From: Geothermobacter hydrogeniphilus | GTDB lineage: Bacteria; Desulfobacterota; Desulfuromonadia; Desulfuromonadales; Geothermobacteraceae | Direction of reading: 5' to 3' | NCBI RefSeq assembly: GCF_002898515.1 | Contig: NZ_PPFX01000002.1 | Coordinates: forward strand, 62,001 to 126,000 | Length of the DNA stretch: 64,000 nucleotides | Part shown: in pieces, positions 17,399 to 26,886 of the stretch | How the letters are laid out: every line of letters begins with the position of its first letter | Position numbering within the stretch: the first letter of the stretch is position 1 | Translations under genes and position numbers: made by a program | Notes under the pieces: model-generated | Databases searched by the model: none | Told to the model about the DNA's origin: nothing | What the model saw: only the letters and a program-made list of their open reading frames with translations

Positions 17399-18247
17399 TC
17401 AGGGCAACGATCGAACCACAAAAGTACTCCATCCAGTAGCGGAGGAGATGAACCGCTCCGCTTCGCGGGCGGCCGATTCGGAATCAAACAGACCGAAAAC
17501 CGTTGCCCCGCTGCCCGACATCAGAGCCCCCAAGGCTCCAGCGGACAGCAACTTTTGCTTCATTTCCGCAACCACCGGAAAACGGCGACAGGTCACCGCC
17601 TCAAGATCATTGTGAAACAGACGCACCAAGTCACCTGAATCCCGGGGAAACTCGCGCAGTTTAGCCGTCTGCCCGGGGGATGTCAACCCCAAATTTCGGA
17701 ACACCCAGGCGGTCGAAACCGGGATATTCGGATTGACCAGCAGGTACCATACCCGCGGCAGATCGGCCACCGGCCGGAGGCATTCACCGATCCCCGTTGC
17801 CCAGGCTGCCGAATCGAGCAGAAAAAAGGGCACATCAGCACCGAGGCGAATCCCCATGGACATCATTTCCTGAACAGAAAGGCCCGCCTTCAACATCTGG
17901 TTGAGCCCCCGCAGGACCGTGGCCGCATCCGAAGAACCTCCTCCCAGACCGGCGGCAACCGGGATCTGTTTTTCAATGGCAATCACCGCACCGCAACGGG
18001 CACCCGCTTTCTCCAGCACCATACGTGCGGCGCGCGCGGCAATATTCTCCTCACCCGCAGCAAGCTGCAGACCGGGACAGACAATCTCGATCCCCGGACG
18101 GTCCCGCAAGGTGATCGTCACCCGATCATAGAGCCCGACCTGCTGCATCAGCATGGCCAGTTCATGATAACCGTCGCTCCGCCGACCGAGCACATGAAGA
18201 CAGAGGTTTATTTTGGCGGCAGCCCTGAAAGTAGTCTGCTCAATCAT
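17399..18247 (-). CDS. ispE: 4-diphosphocytidyl-2-C-methyl-D-erythritol kinase
   Basis: 282 residues from the ATG at 18247, which has AAGGA eight bases upstream; the ATG at 18265 lacks a site. It phosphorylates CDP-methylerythritol in the non-mevalonate isoprenoid pathway. GHMP-kinase motifs: AAAKINLCLHVLGRRSDGYHEL at the start, the ATP loop PVAAGLGGGSSDAA, and the C-terminal MSGSGATVFGLF. It begins the conserved group running to dnaB. Confidence 0.96.
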   Translation of the reverse strand: MIEQTTFRAAAKINLCLHVLGRRSDGYHELAMLMQQVGLYDRVTITLRDRPGIEIVCPGLQLAAGEENIAARAARMVLEKAGARCGAVIAIEKQIPVAAGLGGGSSDAATVLRGLNQMLKAGLSVQEMMSMGIRLGADVPFFLLDSAAWATGIGECLRPVADLPRVWYLLVNPNIPVSTAWVFRNLGLTSPGQTAKLREFPRDSGDLVRLFHNDLEAVTCRRFPVVAEMKQKLLSAGALGALMSGSGATVFGLFDSESAAREAERFISSATGWSTFVVRSLP

Positions 18248-18728
18248 CTGAACAATCCTTTTCATTGATCAATACCTGAACCTACTCCATGTCACGCCCG
18301 CATTCAACCGGGAATCTTCCTCAGAGAAAATGGGCAATTTTGGCCACCATCAACTTCCAATCGGCTGAAATTGGCCACCCCTTCAGAAAACCGTTCGCGT
18401 TGCAGGACAGGCCATCTATGGGCGCAACAGTTAAATAGAAAAGGATTCTATTTTCTTTCATGTCCGGTGGAAAAATCGTCCCCGGAGCCTCTCAACACCC
18501 CTGTCGTATACCCTGTATTTCAACAACTTGGGCGTCCTTCCCGCCAGTTTCGACCCTCCTGCAGGAACCTTGTCAGAAGAGATGATTTTGCCGCCGGACA
18601 GCGCGAGGGCAGCTTTTGCTCCTGTTAAACATGAGTTTTGCAGCATAACTGAAAATGCTTCCAACATGCTGAATTTCGAGAACTAATCGCCTTCGAAAAA
18701 TTCAAACGGGAAATTTCGTTCTATTTAC
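18248..18728. other. Non-coding gap upstream of the TRAP operon
   Basis: No supportable gene is seen in these ~480 bases; the open frames present lack start sites and coding character. The only structures noted are two copies of TTGGCCACC preceded by an A/T run (18336-18348 and 18368-18379), and near-palindromic TTCGAGAA/TTCGAAAAATT sequences around 18676-18710 that could bind an enhancer protein for the sigma-54 promoter at 18729. Confidence 0.5.
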
Positions 18729-18744
18729 TGGCATTCTATTTGCT
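18729..18744 (+). promoter_or_regulatory. Sigma-54 (-24/-12) promoter of dctPQM
   Basis: TGGCAT, five bases, then TTGCT: the GG and GC dinucleotides have the exact spacing of the sigma-54 consensus TGGCAC-N5-TTGCA. It lies about 140 bases before dctP, giving a ~125-base leader. Sigma-54 control of C4-dicarboxylate TRAP operons through DctB/DctD is well known; no DctD-like gene is in this window, and the NtrC at 5599 is another candidate activator. Confidence 0.7.
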
Positions 18745-18841
18745 CAAAAACTGAAGTTGCGAATTCGGTCGAGCCGGACAGCTCCGTATGCGAATCGGCG
18801 TTCCAATAGGCATCACTGCCTTTAAAGTGTTGCTATGGTAG

Positions 18842-19876
<1,035 letters not shown>

Positions 19877-19896
19877 CCACGCTTGGAACAACCCTG

Positions 19897-19925
19897 ACGC
19901 GGACCTCGCCGGGCGGGGTCCGCGT
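19897..19925 (+). terminator. Attenuating hairpin between dctP and dctQ
   Basis: ACGCGGACC pairs with GGTCCGCGT and the stem can extend to about 13 bp with a 3-base loop, followed by a weak TTATTT. The position, between a binding-protein gene and its permease genes, suits partial termination that would leave dctP more abundant than dctQM. Confidence 0.6.
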
Positions 19926-19957
19926 TATTTACTGCACGGTGTCATAAGGAATTGATT

Positions 19958-20515
19958 ATGTTGAACAGGATGATAAACAGCCTCGAAGAAGGGATCATCT
20001 GCATTCTTCTGGCCGCCATGACTCTTGAAGTCTTCATCGAGGTCGTCATGCGCTACGGCTTCGGAACCGGGGTCATGTGGGGAGAGGAGCTGACCCTGCA
20101 CCTCTCGGCCTGGATGGTCCTCTTCGGCGCCTCGTACGGCCTCAAGGTCGGCTCGCACATCGGCGTCGATGCCCTGGTCAAAATTCTCCCCCCCCTGGCA
20201 CGTAAAATAGTCGGTGGGGTGGCAATCTGTGCCTGCCTTTTCTACTGCGGTCTCTTCATCGAGGGAGCCTGGGTCTACCTGCACAAGGTCTACAGCATCG
20301 GCCTCGAACTCGACGATATGCCGATCCCCAAATGGATCGCCCACAGCATCCTGCTGATCGGCATGGTGATGATCGCCTGGCGCCTTCTGCAGCTGTTATG
20401 GGGAATTTTTACCGGCAAAAACGAAGGATTCGTCCTCACCGACGAGGCCAAGGAAAGTATGCGTCTGGCGGAAGAAACCGTCCAGGTAGCTGGTGCGGGA
20501 GGTGATTCCAAATGA
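19958..20515 (+). CDS. dctQ: TRAP transporter small membrane subunit (DctQ)
   Basis: 185 residues from the ATG at 19958 with AAGGA seven bases before. Four hydrophobic helices are visible (about 12-33, 45-65 around WMVLFGASYGL, 85-110, 125-150), the DctQ layout. WGEELTLHLSAWMVLFGASY is the family's most conserved stretch. It forms the permease with DctM in the inner membrane; its stop codon overlaps the dctM start (ATGA), indicating translational coupling. Confidence 0.92.
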   Translation: MLNRMINSLEEGIICILLAAMTLEVFIEVVMRYGFGTGVMWGEELTLHLSAWMVLFGASYGLKVGSHIGVDALVKILPPLARKIVGGVAICACLFYCGLFIEGAWVYLHKVYSIGLELDDMPIPKWIAHSILLIGMVMIAWRLLQLLWGIFTGKNEGFVLTDEAKESMRLAEETVQVAGAGGDSK

Positions 20516-21909
20516 CCACGGCGGCACTGTTTGTTCTTCTGCTCCTGTGCATGCTGACCGGCATGCCGATCGCTTTTGCCCTCGGACTGTCGAGTATCAC
20601 GACAATCCTGCTCTTCTCACACGACTCGCTGGCCTCGATCGCTCTCAAGCTCTTCGCCACCCAGTCCGAACACTACACGCTGCTGGCGATCCCTTTCTTC
20701 ATCCTCTCGTCGACTTTCCTGTCGACCGGCGGGGTCGCCAACCGCATCATCAATTTTGCCACGGACTGCGTCGGCTGGATCCGCGGCGGACTGGCCATGG
20801 CCTCGGTTCTCGCCTGCATGATCTTCGCCGCCGTTTCCGGCTCATCCCCGGCCACCGTTGCCGCCATCGGCTCGATCGTCATCGCCGGCATGGTCAAGTC
20901 GGGGTACCCGAAGGAGATGGCCGCCGGGGTCATCACCAACGCCGGAACCCTCGGCATCCTGATCCCACCTTCGATCGTCATGCTGGTCTACGCGGCCGCC
21001 ACCGAGCAATCCGCGGCGCGTCTGTTCATGGCGGGGTTCCTGCCCGGCCTGATGATGGGCTCCCTGCTGATGCTGGTCATCTACCTGGTCGCGCGAGTCA
21101 AAGGTCTGCCGGCACAGCCCTGGGTCGGATTCAAGGGCATTCTCAAATCGGGAGGCAGGGCCAGCGGCGGCCTGATGCTGATCGTCATCGTTCTCGGTTC
21201 GATCTACGGCGGCATCGCCAGCCCGACCGAAGCCGCCGCTGTTTCCGCGGTCTACGCCTTCTTCATCGCCATCTTCGTCTACCGCGACATGGGACCGCTC
21301 AAGGGAATGACCTGGCGGCGCGAAGGAGATTCCGCCAGCACCGTCTTCGCCCGCAACCTGCTGCTGTCGATCAAGGCCTTTCCGCTGTCACTGTTTCACA
21401 AGGACACCAAGAAGGTTCTCCTCGACTCGGCCAAGGTTTCAATCATGCTGTTGTTCATCATCGGCAACGCCATGCTCTTCGCCCACGTGCTGACAACCGA
21501 GCGGATTCCGCACCACATCGCCGAGATCATTGTCAGCTGGGGCCTACCCGCCTGGGGCTTCCTGGTCGTGGTCAACCTGCTGCTGCTGGCGGCCGGCAAC
21601 TTCATGGAGCCTTCGGCGATCATCCTGATCATGGCCCCGATCCTCTTTCCGATCGCGGTCAGACTCGGCATCGACCCGATCCACCTCGGAGTCATCATGG
21701 TCGTCAACATGGAGATCGGCATGATCACCCCGCCGGTCGGACTCAACCTGTTCGTCACCGCCGGGATCACCGGAGAAAACCTGGTCTGGGTGCTTCGCGC
21801 CGCCCTGCCGTGGCTGATGATCCTGCTGTTCTTCCTGGCACTGATCACCTACATTCCGCAGATCTCACTCTGGCTGCCGGAATATATCGACTACCTCAAG
21901 GGGTACTGA
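20512..21909 (+). CDS. dctM: TRAP transporter large membrane subunit (DctM)
   Basis: 465 residues, about 12 hydrophobic helices, somewhat longer than the usual ~430 because of a cytoplasmic insert (about 265-305, RDMGPLKGMTWRREGD onward). Signature segments include GMPIAFALG, FAAVSGSSPATVAAIG, NAGTLGILIPPS and the C-terminal MEIGMITPPVGLNLFV. It is the ion-coupled (normally Na+) transport subunit. Confidence 0.95.
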   Translation: MTTAALFVLLLLCMLTGMPIAFALGLSSITTILLFSHDSLASIALKLFATQSEHYTLLAIPFFILSSTFLSTGGVANRIINFATDCVGWIRGGLAMASVLACMIFAAVSGSSPATVAAIGSIVIAGMVKSGYPKEMAAGVITNAGTLGILIPPSIVMLVYAAATEQSAARLFMAGFLPGLMMGSLLMLVIYLVARVKGLPAQPWVGFKGILKSGGRASGGLMLIVIVLGSIYGGIASPTEAAAVSAVYAFFIAIFVYRDMGPLKGMTWRREGDSASTVFARNLLLSIKAFPLSLFHKDTKKVLLDSAKVSIMLLFIIGNAMLFAHVLTTERIPHHIAEIIVSWGLPAWGFLVVVNLLLLAAGNFMEPSAIILIMAPILFPIAVRLGIDPIHLGVIMVVNMEIGMITPPVGLNLFVTAGITGENLVWVLRAALPWLMILLFFLALITYIPQISLWLPEYIDYLKGY

Positions 21910-21923
21910 CAGGCGATCACAAA

Positions 21924-21957
21924 CCTGCCGGCAGGGGTCACGGCCCCTGCCGGCAGG
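21924..21957 (+). other. Strong GC hairpin between dctM and the second dctP-like gene
   Basis: Perfect 14-bp arms (CCTGCCGGCAGGGG and its complement) around a TCACGG loop, with no U run after it. It could block 3' exonucleases or weaken read-through into the following binding-protein gene. Confidence 0.7.
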
Positions 21958-21981
21958 ACATCCTTATGACGACCGGAAACG

Positions 21982-23013
21982 ATGCGACGTTTGACTCGAA
22001 AAACCATCATCAGGCAGCTCAGCCTGCAGCCCTACCGCCTGTTCATGTTCCTGGTGCCTCTGCTTCTGCTGGCCGTCATCACACCGGCTCCGGCCGCCCA
22101 GGTGACGATCAAGTTCAGCCATGTTGTTGCCACCGACACTCCGAAAGGGCAGGCCGCACTCTATTTCAAACGACTTGTCGAGCAGAAATCAAAGGGAAGC
22201 ATCAGGGTCGAAGTCTACCCCAATGCTTCTCTCTACAGCGATCACGAAGCCATCGAGGCACTTTCCCTGAATGTCCTGCAGATGGCAGCTCCCGCGTTTG
22301 CCAAGTTCACCCGATTTGTTCCGGAACTGCAGCTGTTCGACCTCCCGTTTCTATTTAAAAACACCCGGCACCTGCACCGGGTCCTCGATGGAGACGTCGG
22401 ACGGGCCCTGCTCAGAAGTGTTTCCAAACGTGGACTGGTCGGACTCGGATTCTGGGACAACGGCTTCAAACAACTGACGGCCAACCGCCCGCTGGTGTAC
22501 CCCACAGATGCCGCCGGCCTGAAATTCAGGATTATGAATTCCATGGTCCTGGCCAGACAATTCAGGGCTCTCGGGGCTCAACCGGAAGTGCTTCCCTTTG
22601 CCGAGGTCTATGGCGCCCTGCAGCACAAAACGATTGATGGGCAGGAAAACACCCTGTCCAACATCTACAGCAAAAAATTTTATGCGGTTCAGAAAGATCT
22701 CAGTCTCACCAACCACGGCTATCTCGGCTACCTGGTGGTCACCAACCAGCTCTTCTGGGGCCAGCTCACCGGCCGACAGAAAAAAATCATTACCAGCTCG
22801 TTGCAGGAAGCCACCGCCTATATCCGCGGCAGGGCGGCCGAACTGAATCGGCAGAGCCTGAAGGCCATCAGGTTCTCCGGCAAAACCCGCATCCACGACC
22901 TGACCCCGGAGCAGCGTCATGCCTGGCAGATCCGACTGCGGAAAATCTATCCCGAATTCTACGACACAATCGGCAGAAAGCTGATCGAAGACACGGTGGC
23001 GGCGGAGCAATAA
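21982..23013 (+). CDS. Second DctP-family TRAP solute-binding protein
   Basis: 343 residues with a long N-terminal region and a hydrophobic signal (LFMFLVPLLLLAVITPAPA, cleavage near residue 38). The mature part begins [19 protein letters not shown] and follows the first DctP closely: [25 protein letters not shown] with the ligand Arg, and [17 protein letters not shown]. It is therefore a paralogue sharing the same permease or an orphan sensor-type binder. No further permease genes follow. It has ATG codons at 21967 (other frame) and 21982; only a weak CCGGA site precedes the latter. Confidence 0.88.
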   Translation: MRRLTRKTIIRQLSLQPYRLFMFLVPLLLLAVITPAPAAQVTIKFSHVVATDTPKGQAALYFKRLVEQKSKGSIRVEVYPNASLYSDHEAIEALSLNVLQMAAPAFAKFTRFVPELQLFDLPFLFKNTRHLHRVLDGDVGRALLRSVSKRGLVGLGFWDNGFKQLTANRPLVYPTDAAGLKFRIMNSMVLARQFRALGAQPEVLPFAEVYGALQHKTIDGQENTLSNIYSKKFYAVQKDLSLTNHGYLGYLVVTNQLFWGQLTGRQKKIITSSLQEATAYIRGRAAELNRQSLKAIRFSGKTRIHDLTPEQRHAWQIRLRKIYPEFYDTIGRKLIEDTVAAEQ

Positions 23014-23208
23014 ATACTGCCGGTGAGAAGCAGAAAAGACGACATTCATACCCGTCCAATGTATATCTACAGCTGACCGAAAACCGCTGAAGCATGTTAA
23101 AATTGACCAGGTACCGCCGACACGTTTCCAACACCCGGTGAGTGACCGGACAAGAAGACAGGATGTCGTTGTCGTCATTTCCTGAAACGCGATTGATAAG
23201 GAGATCCC

Positions 23209-23697
23209 ATGCTGCCTCAATATCAGAACATTCTCGTGACCACCGACCTCAGTCCCAACTCGGAACACGCATTCCGCCACGCGGTGATGCTGGCCCGCCA
23301 TAATGATGCCAGAATCCATCTGCTTCATGTCGTCCCCGAAATTGACGCTACGGTTCGCAGCTATGTTGCCGCGGTCATGGGGGAAGGAAAACTGGAAGAC
23401 TTTGAAGCTCAGCATGAGACCAGGGCACAGGCCGCGATCCACGCTGAAATCGATCATTTTGCCACCACTGAACTGACCGACCATCCAGAGGATCTGAAAC
23501 GTTTTGCCGGAAGCATCGTCACCCACGGCCCGACCGTCGCGAAAATCCTGCAGGTCGCCGATCAAATCAAGGCCGACGTTATCGTCATGGGAACACACGG
23601 TAAAGGGGCCCTTGAATATACCTTTCTCGGCAGTACGGCGGAGAAGGTGCTGCGCAAGTCGAAACGGCCGGTCTTCGCCATTCCCCTGCCGAACTGA
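23209..23697 (+). CDS. Universal stress protein, UspA family
   Basis: 162 residues, single Usp domain, with AAGGAGA before the ATG. The ATP-binding signature G-2x-G-9x-GS is intact (GTHGKGALEYTFLGS) together with the N-terminal VTTDLSPNS. It is cytosolic. Usp genes often accompany TRAP operons; in Halomonas the Usp protein TeaD controls the TRAP transporter TeaABC, so a similar role is possible here. A terminator follows. Confidence 0.93.
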   Translation: MLPQYQNILVTTDLSPNSEHAFRHAVMLARHNDARIHLLHVVPEIDATVRSYVAAVMGEGKLEDFEAQHETRAQAAIHAEIDHFATTELTDHPEDLKRFAGSIVTHGPTVAKILQVADQIKADVIVMGTHGKGALEYTFLGSTAEKVLRKSKRPVFAIPLPN

Positions 23698-23723
23698 GAG
23701 AAGATCCTTCCGGCATCCTATGC

Positions 23724-23759
23724 GGGACGGTACAGGGTCTTCCCTGTACCGCCCTTTTT
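23724..23759 (+). terminator. Rho-independent terminator after the usp gene
   Basis: GGGACGGTACAGGG and CCCTGTACCGCCC form a long stem with a TCTT loop and one bulge, followed by five T. It closes the usp transcript just ahead of the TAXI gene's ribosome site. Confidence 0.85.
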
Positions 23760-23781
23760 GCATCAGTTCAAGGAGGGCCTG

Positions 23782-24765
23782 ATGACCATTCGCCGGCCGT
23801 TTACGGTTCTGGCAATACTGTTCCTGCTCCTCCTGGTCCCTCCGCAGACCGGAGGAGCCGCGACGACAACACTCCAGTTCAGCGGGGGACCCGACGGCGG
23901 AACCTTCCAGTACTTCTCCAACGGAATTGCCACCCGCCTCAGCCGTCTGGCCAACAACCTCGAAGTCAACAATCTTTCCTCGGCCGGCTCCGTGGAAAAC
24001 ATTCGCCGTGTCAACACCGGCGAAGCCAATTTCGGCATCGCCTATGCGGGAGACATTTTCCTGGCCGCAAAAGGGAGACTCGACAAAGATCCGAAAAACG
24101 ACCTTAACGTCCGGGTCATGGCCTATCTGTACGGAGCACCGGTCCACCTGGTCACTCTCGCGAGCAGTGACATTCACAAGGTCAAAGACCTTGTCGGGCA
24201 CAGGATTGCTGTCGGGGGAACCGGTTCAGGCGCCGCGGCCGCCGCACGACGCTACTTCACCGCACGGGGTCTCTGGACACGGATGAAGATTGAATTTATC
24301 GGCTACAGCGAGGCGGCGCGAGCCTTGGCCGGTGGCCAGATAGACGCCATGTGGATCCTGGCCGGATGTCCCAATGCCAGCGTCACCCAACTCGCCGCCC
24401 GAAAAAAAATCCGCCTGGTGGATACCTGGGAAACCGGGACCGAGGAACAGCTCCTGCAAAACTACCCCTTCTACGATCCGGTCACCATACCAGCCGCCAC
24501 CTACCCCGGACTCGGCAGGGACATCAGGACTTTTCAGGATGCCGCTCTCTGGATTGTCGGCAGCCAGGTCCCGTCAGAAATCGTCCATCGCGCCCTGGAA
24601 GATATTTTCAGCCCTGAAGGATTGAGCTACATGGTCAAGGTCAAGAGTACCGCCCGGGCAATGTCCATCACCGGCGCACTGACAGGAGTCGTAACACCGC
24701 TTCATCCGGGAGCGGAAAAATTCTGGGAGGAAAGGGGACTGACTCAGCTCCCCTCGTCACCATAG
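23782..24765 (+). CDS. TAXI-type TRAP solute-binding protein
   Basis: 327 residues from the ATG at 23782 with AGGAGG at 23771-23776. A signal peptide (LAILFLLLLVPPQTGGAA) is followed by the TAXI opening LQFSGGPDGGTFQYFSNGIA and the segments VNTGEANFGIAYAGD and GGTGSGAAAAARRYF. TAXI proteins work with fused DctQM permeases; none is nearby, so it is an orphan binder. The ligand is unknown (glutamate and other carboxylates are known for the family). Its last 22 bases overlap the convergent E2 gene. Confidence 0.88.
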   Translation: MTIRRPFTVLAILFLLLLVPPQTGGAATTTLQFSGGPDGGTFQYFSNGIATRLSRLANNLEVNNLSSAGSVENIRRVNTGEANFGIAYAGDIFLAAKGRLDKDPKNDLNVRVMAYLYGAPVHLVTLASSDIHKVKDLVGHRIAVGGTGSGAAAAARRYFTARGLWTRMKIEFIGYSEAARALAGGQIDAMWILAGCPNASVTQLAARKKIRLVDTWETGTEEQLLQNYPFYDPVTIPAATYPGLGRDIRTFQDAALWIVGSQVPSEIVHRALEDIFSPEGLSYMVKVKSTARAMSITGALTGVVTPLHPGAEKFWEERGLTQLPSSP

Positions 24766-25870
24766 TCACAAGTGAGAAGAGTTATCGGTGCTTCCAGATA
24801 ACTTTTCAGCGTCATCATGAATTCAGCCGCATCCGCGCCATCCAGAATCCGGTGGTCGGCCGCCAGAGTCATGCGCGCCACAGTGGCAACCGCCGGTTCC
24901 CCATGATCATCGACAATCACCTCGCCCCGCACCGTTCCGACCGCCAGCACCGCCGCCTGGGGGGGGTGATGATGGCTCGAAAGGATTCAACTCCGAGCAT
25001 GCCCATGTTGGTGATCGTGAAAGTTCCCGTATCAAGATCTTCCGGCAGCAACCTGCCCCGCTGTGCCCGGTCAACAAGCTCGGCGGCCCGGCGGCTGATT
25101 TCCTTGAGACTCATCCCGCTGCAATCCTTGAGGACCGGATTGTAGAGCCCGCGGTCCGTCGCGACCGCCATGACGATATTGACTTTCGGCTGTTCAACGG
25201 CCTCACCGTCAACCCACCAGCTGTTCACCCAGGGATGTTCCCGCAGAGTCCGGGCCGCAGCGGCCAGAACAAACGAATTAATGGTAATATCAAGATCTTT
25301 ACGAAAACGAATGACATCTGTCATATCGATCGCGTAAGTGACATAAAAATGGGGGATGGTACGCCATCCTTCCGTCATCTTGCGTGCCATGATACGCCTG
25401 ATTTTCACTGATTTCTTTAATTTGGCAGGTTTCTCCGGAGTTTCCCGCATGGACGCTGTCGCCCCGGATGAAACACCGGCAACCCGTTCGACATCCTCCA
25501 GAACAATCCTGCCCCCGGGGCCGCTGCCGACAAGAGTCGCGGGGTCCAGACCCAATTCCGCGACTCTCTGTTCGGCCGCCGGTGACATGGGACCGGTCTC
25601 ACGGCTGCCCGCCCCCCCCCGTCGCTCTTGTGAAGCATCGCTGATCAGAGCGAGAACACCGCCAACCGGCACTGTCTCCCCGACTGCAACCGGCAACGCG
25701 GCAATCACCCCATCACAATCGGCTTCCAACTCAATCGTCGCCTTGTCGGTTTCAATGTCGGCAATGACAAGCCCTTGATGAACCGGATCCCCGACTCCGA
25801 CACGCCAGCCAAGCAGGGTGCCCTCCTGCATCTCCTCGCTCAATTTCGGCAAACAGATAGTCTTCCCCAT
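24744..25870 (-). pseudogene. Dihydrolipoamide acyltransferase (E2), frameshifted
   Basis: Starts at the ATG at 25870 (GGGGAG upstream). The first frame encodes a lipoyl domain (IETDKATIELEAD, lipoyl Lys near residue 44), a peripheral-subunit-binding domain (about 100-135) and most of the catalytic core to ..FRAIITPP, then runs into unrelated residues and stops at 24917. The missing end (LAVGTVRGEVIVDD..., with catalytic DHRILDGADAAEF) is in another frame down to 24744. The switch is at a run of eight G on the plus strand (24959-24966); nine would restore the canonical ITPPQAAVLAVG junction and a ~375-residue protein. No E1 gene is nearby; an E3 gene is at 29806. Confidence 0.85.
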
Positions 25871-25940
25871 ACAATGTCTCTCCCCAAATAGACCGCAACC
25901 CTAGTCACTAAAACAGTTTACCCCTTGCAACACCAATAGC

Positions 25941-25969
25941 AAAAGGCCGGGCGTGCAGCCCGGCCTTTT
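25941..25969 (-). terminator. Bidirectional-looking terminator
   Basis: AAAAGGCCGGGC and GCCCGGCCTTTT form a perfect 12-bp inverted repeat with a GTGCA loop. On the minus strand it follows the zinc-ribbon gene stop codon by 27 bases. Confidence 0.85.
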
Positions 25970-25995
25970 GTAACGACATAATCTACGTGGGTCAT

Positions 25996-26151
25996 TCAAC
26001 CCAGAAAAACATTGTTGTTCCTCGCCCGGTTGGCGAGAATCGTCGGATCGACCACCTCACCACAGGAGCAGCACTTCCAGGCGTCGAAGGAACGAACAAA
26101 ATCGTAATACTTCTCAGCGTACATGCGTCCACGGCATTTCGGGCATTTCAT
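25996..26151 (-). CDS. Small zinc-ribbon protein (51 aa)
   Basis: A 51-codon frame starts at the ATG at 26151 behind GGAGGAG. It reads MKCPKCRGRMYAEKYYDF, then FDAWKCCSCGEVVDPTIL and a basic NRARNNN tail. Two CxxC knuckles (C3/C6 and C28/C31, with an extra C29) about 22 residues apart form a rubredoxin-like zinc ribbon. The strong ribosome site and dedicated terminator show it is a real, single-gene unit. No function is known to me; related tiny zinc ribbons seem to occur in other Desulfuromonadales, from memory only. Confidence 0.8.
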   Translation of the reverse strand: MKCPKCRGRMYAEKYYDFVRSFDAWKCCSCGEVVDPTILANRARNNNVFLG

Positions 26152-26322
26152 GGCGTCTCCTCCTTGTTCAATGGCTTGATCAAATCCCTGACAGGATGTT
26201 TTCTTTCCCGTGTGCCATAGAGCTATTTCACAGGACGTGCCAGACTGAGAAAAATAAAATGACTTTTTTAGTAATATTTATCCTTAATTTTTTTTCTCTT
26301 TATTTTTCGGCAACTTCCAAGA

Positions 26323-26886
26323 TCAAAATAATGCTGAATTTTTTCTTAATACAGCAGGACCGATACCGGGAACTCTCTGAAGTCCATTGAAGTTACGGAA
26401 ATCGCCATATTTTTGACGATTTTGAACAATCCGCCGGGCCAAACCCGGCCCCACGCCCGATAAAAAACACCAATCCGATTCTGTCATTCGGTCAGGGTGA
26501 AGCGGTATCCCTAAAACAACCCGCTGCGCCGCCGGCATCCAATGCCGCACAAGAACCTGATTTTGCGCCTGATTCCCTGTAAATTCAAGGCATTCTCCGC
26601 TTCTGATCGGCCATCTCCGCAACTCCCGAACGAGGCGAGCCCGATTTTCCGAAGAAACCGTCATTGAAATGACGGACAATACATCAGAAGCGTCAGAAAA
26701 TTGGTGGATGCCCGGACTGCAAAACCCTTTTCCAAGTGATATCAGTAACTTATTATGGTCAAAAACAAAAGACGGGGTCCCCCAATGTAGCAGGGGACCC
26801 CGGTAAAATGATGTGGCTATCAGAACCAGCAGCAGCAAGCCCAGCAGGCGACCGCCATCCCGTTTACTCTTTCTTGTCGGCAGCAT
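26323..26886 (-). CDS. Membrane-anchored helix-hairpin-helix (ComEA-like) protein
   Basis: 187 residues from the ATG at 26886 (AGGA close by). A basic N-terminus and one hydrophobic segment ([15 protein letters not shown]) anchor it, followed by a ~100-residue region I do not recognise. The C-terminal ~45 residues hold two HhH elements ([13 protein letters not shown] and [14 protein letters not shown]), as in ComEA DNA-uptake proteins. The first 23 bases overlap the end of cimA, so it is probably co-expressed. It could be a DNA-binding competence protein or a degenerate relative; no other competence gene is present. Confidence 0.75.
   Translation of the reverse strand: MLPTRKSKRDGGRLLGLLLLVLIATSFYRGPLLHWGTPSFVFDHNKLLISLGKGFCSPGIHQFSDASDVLSVISMTVSSENRARLVRELRRWPIRSGECLEFTGNQAQNQVLVRHWMPAAQRVVLGIPLHPDRMTESDWCFLSGVGPGLARRIVQNRQKYGDFRNFNGLQRVPGIGPAVLRKNSALF

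Noticed and set aside
18336-18381. Insertion-sequence end (paired TTGGCCACC motifs)
   Set aside because: The motifs are reminiscent of IS21-type ends but there is no transposase, no matching opposite end and no target duplication.
20493-22358. A 621-codon plus-strand open frame across dctM and the next gene
   Set aside because: Arg/His/Pro-rich out-of-frame reading of dctM; the true frame has clear TRAP motifs and membrane helices.
22351-24201. A 616-codon minus-strand open frame
   Set aside because: Antisense to the second DctP, usp and TAXI genes, all of which are recognisable.
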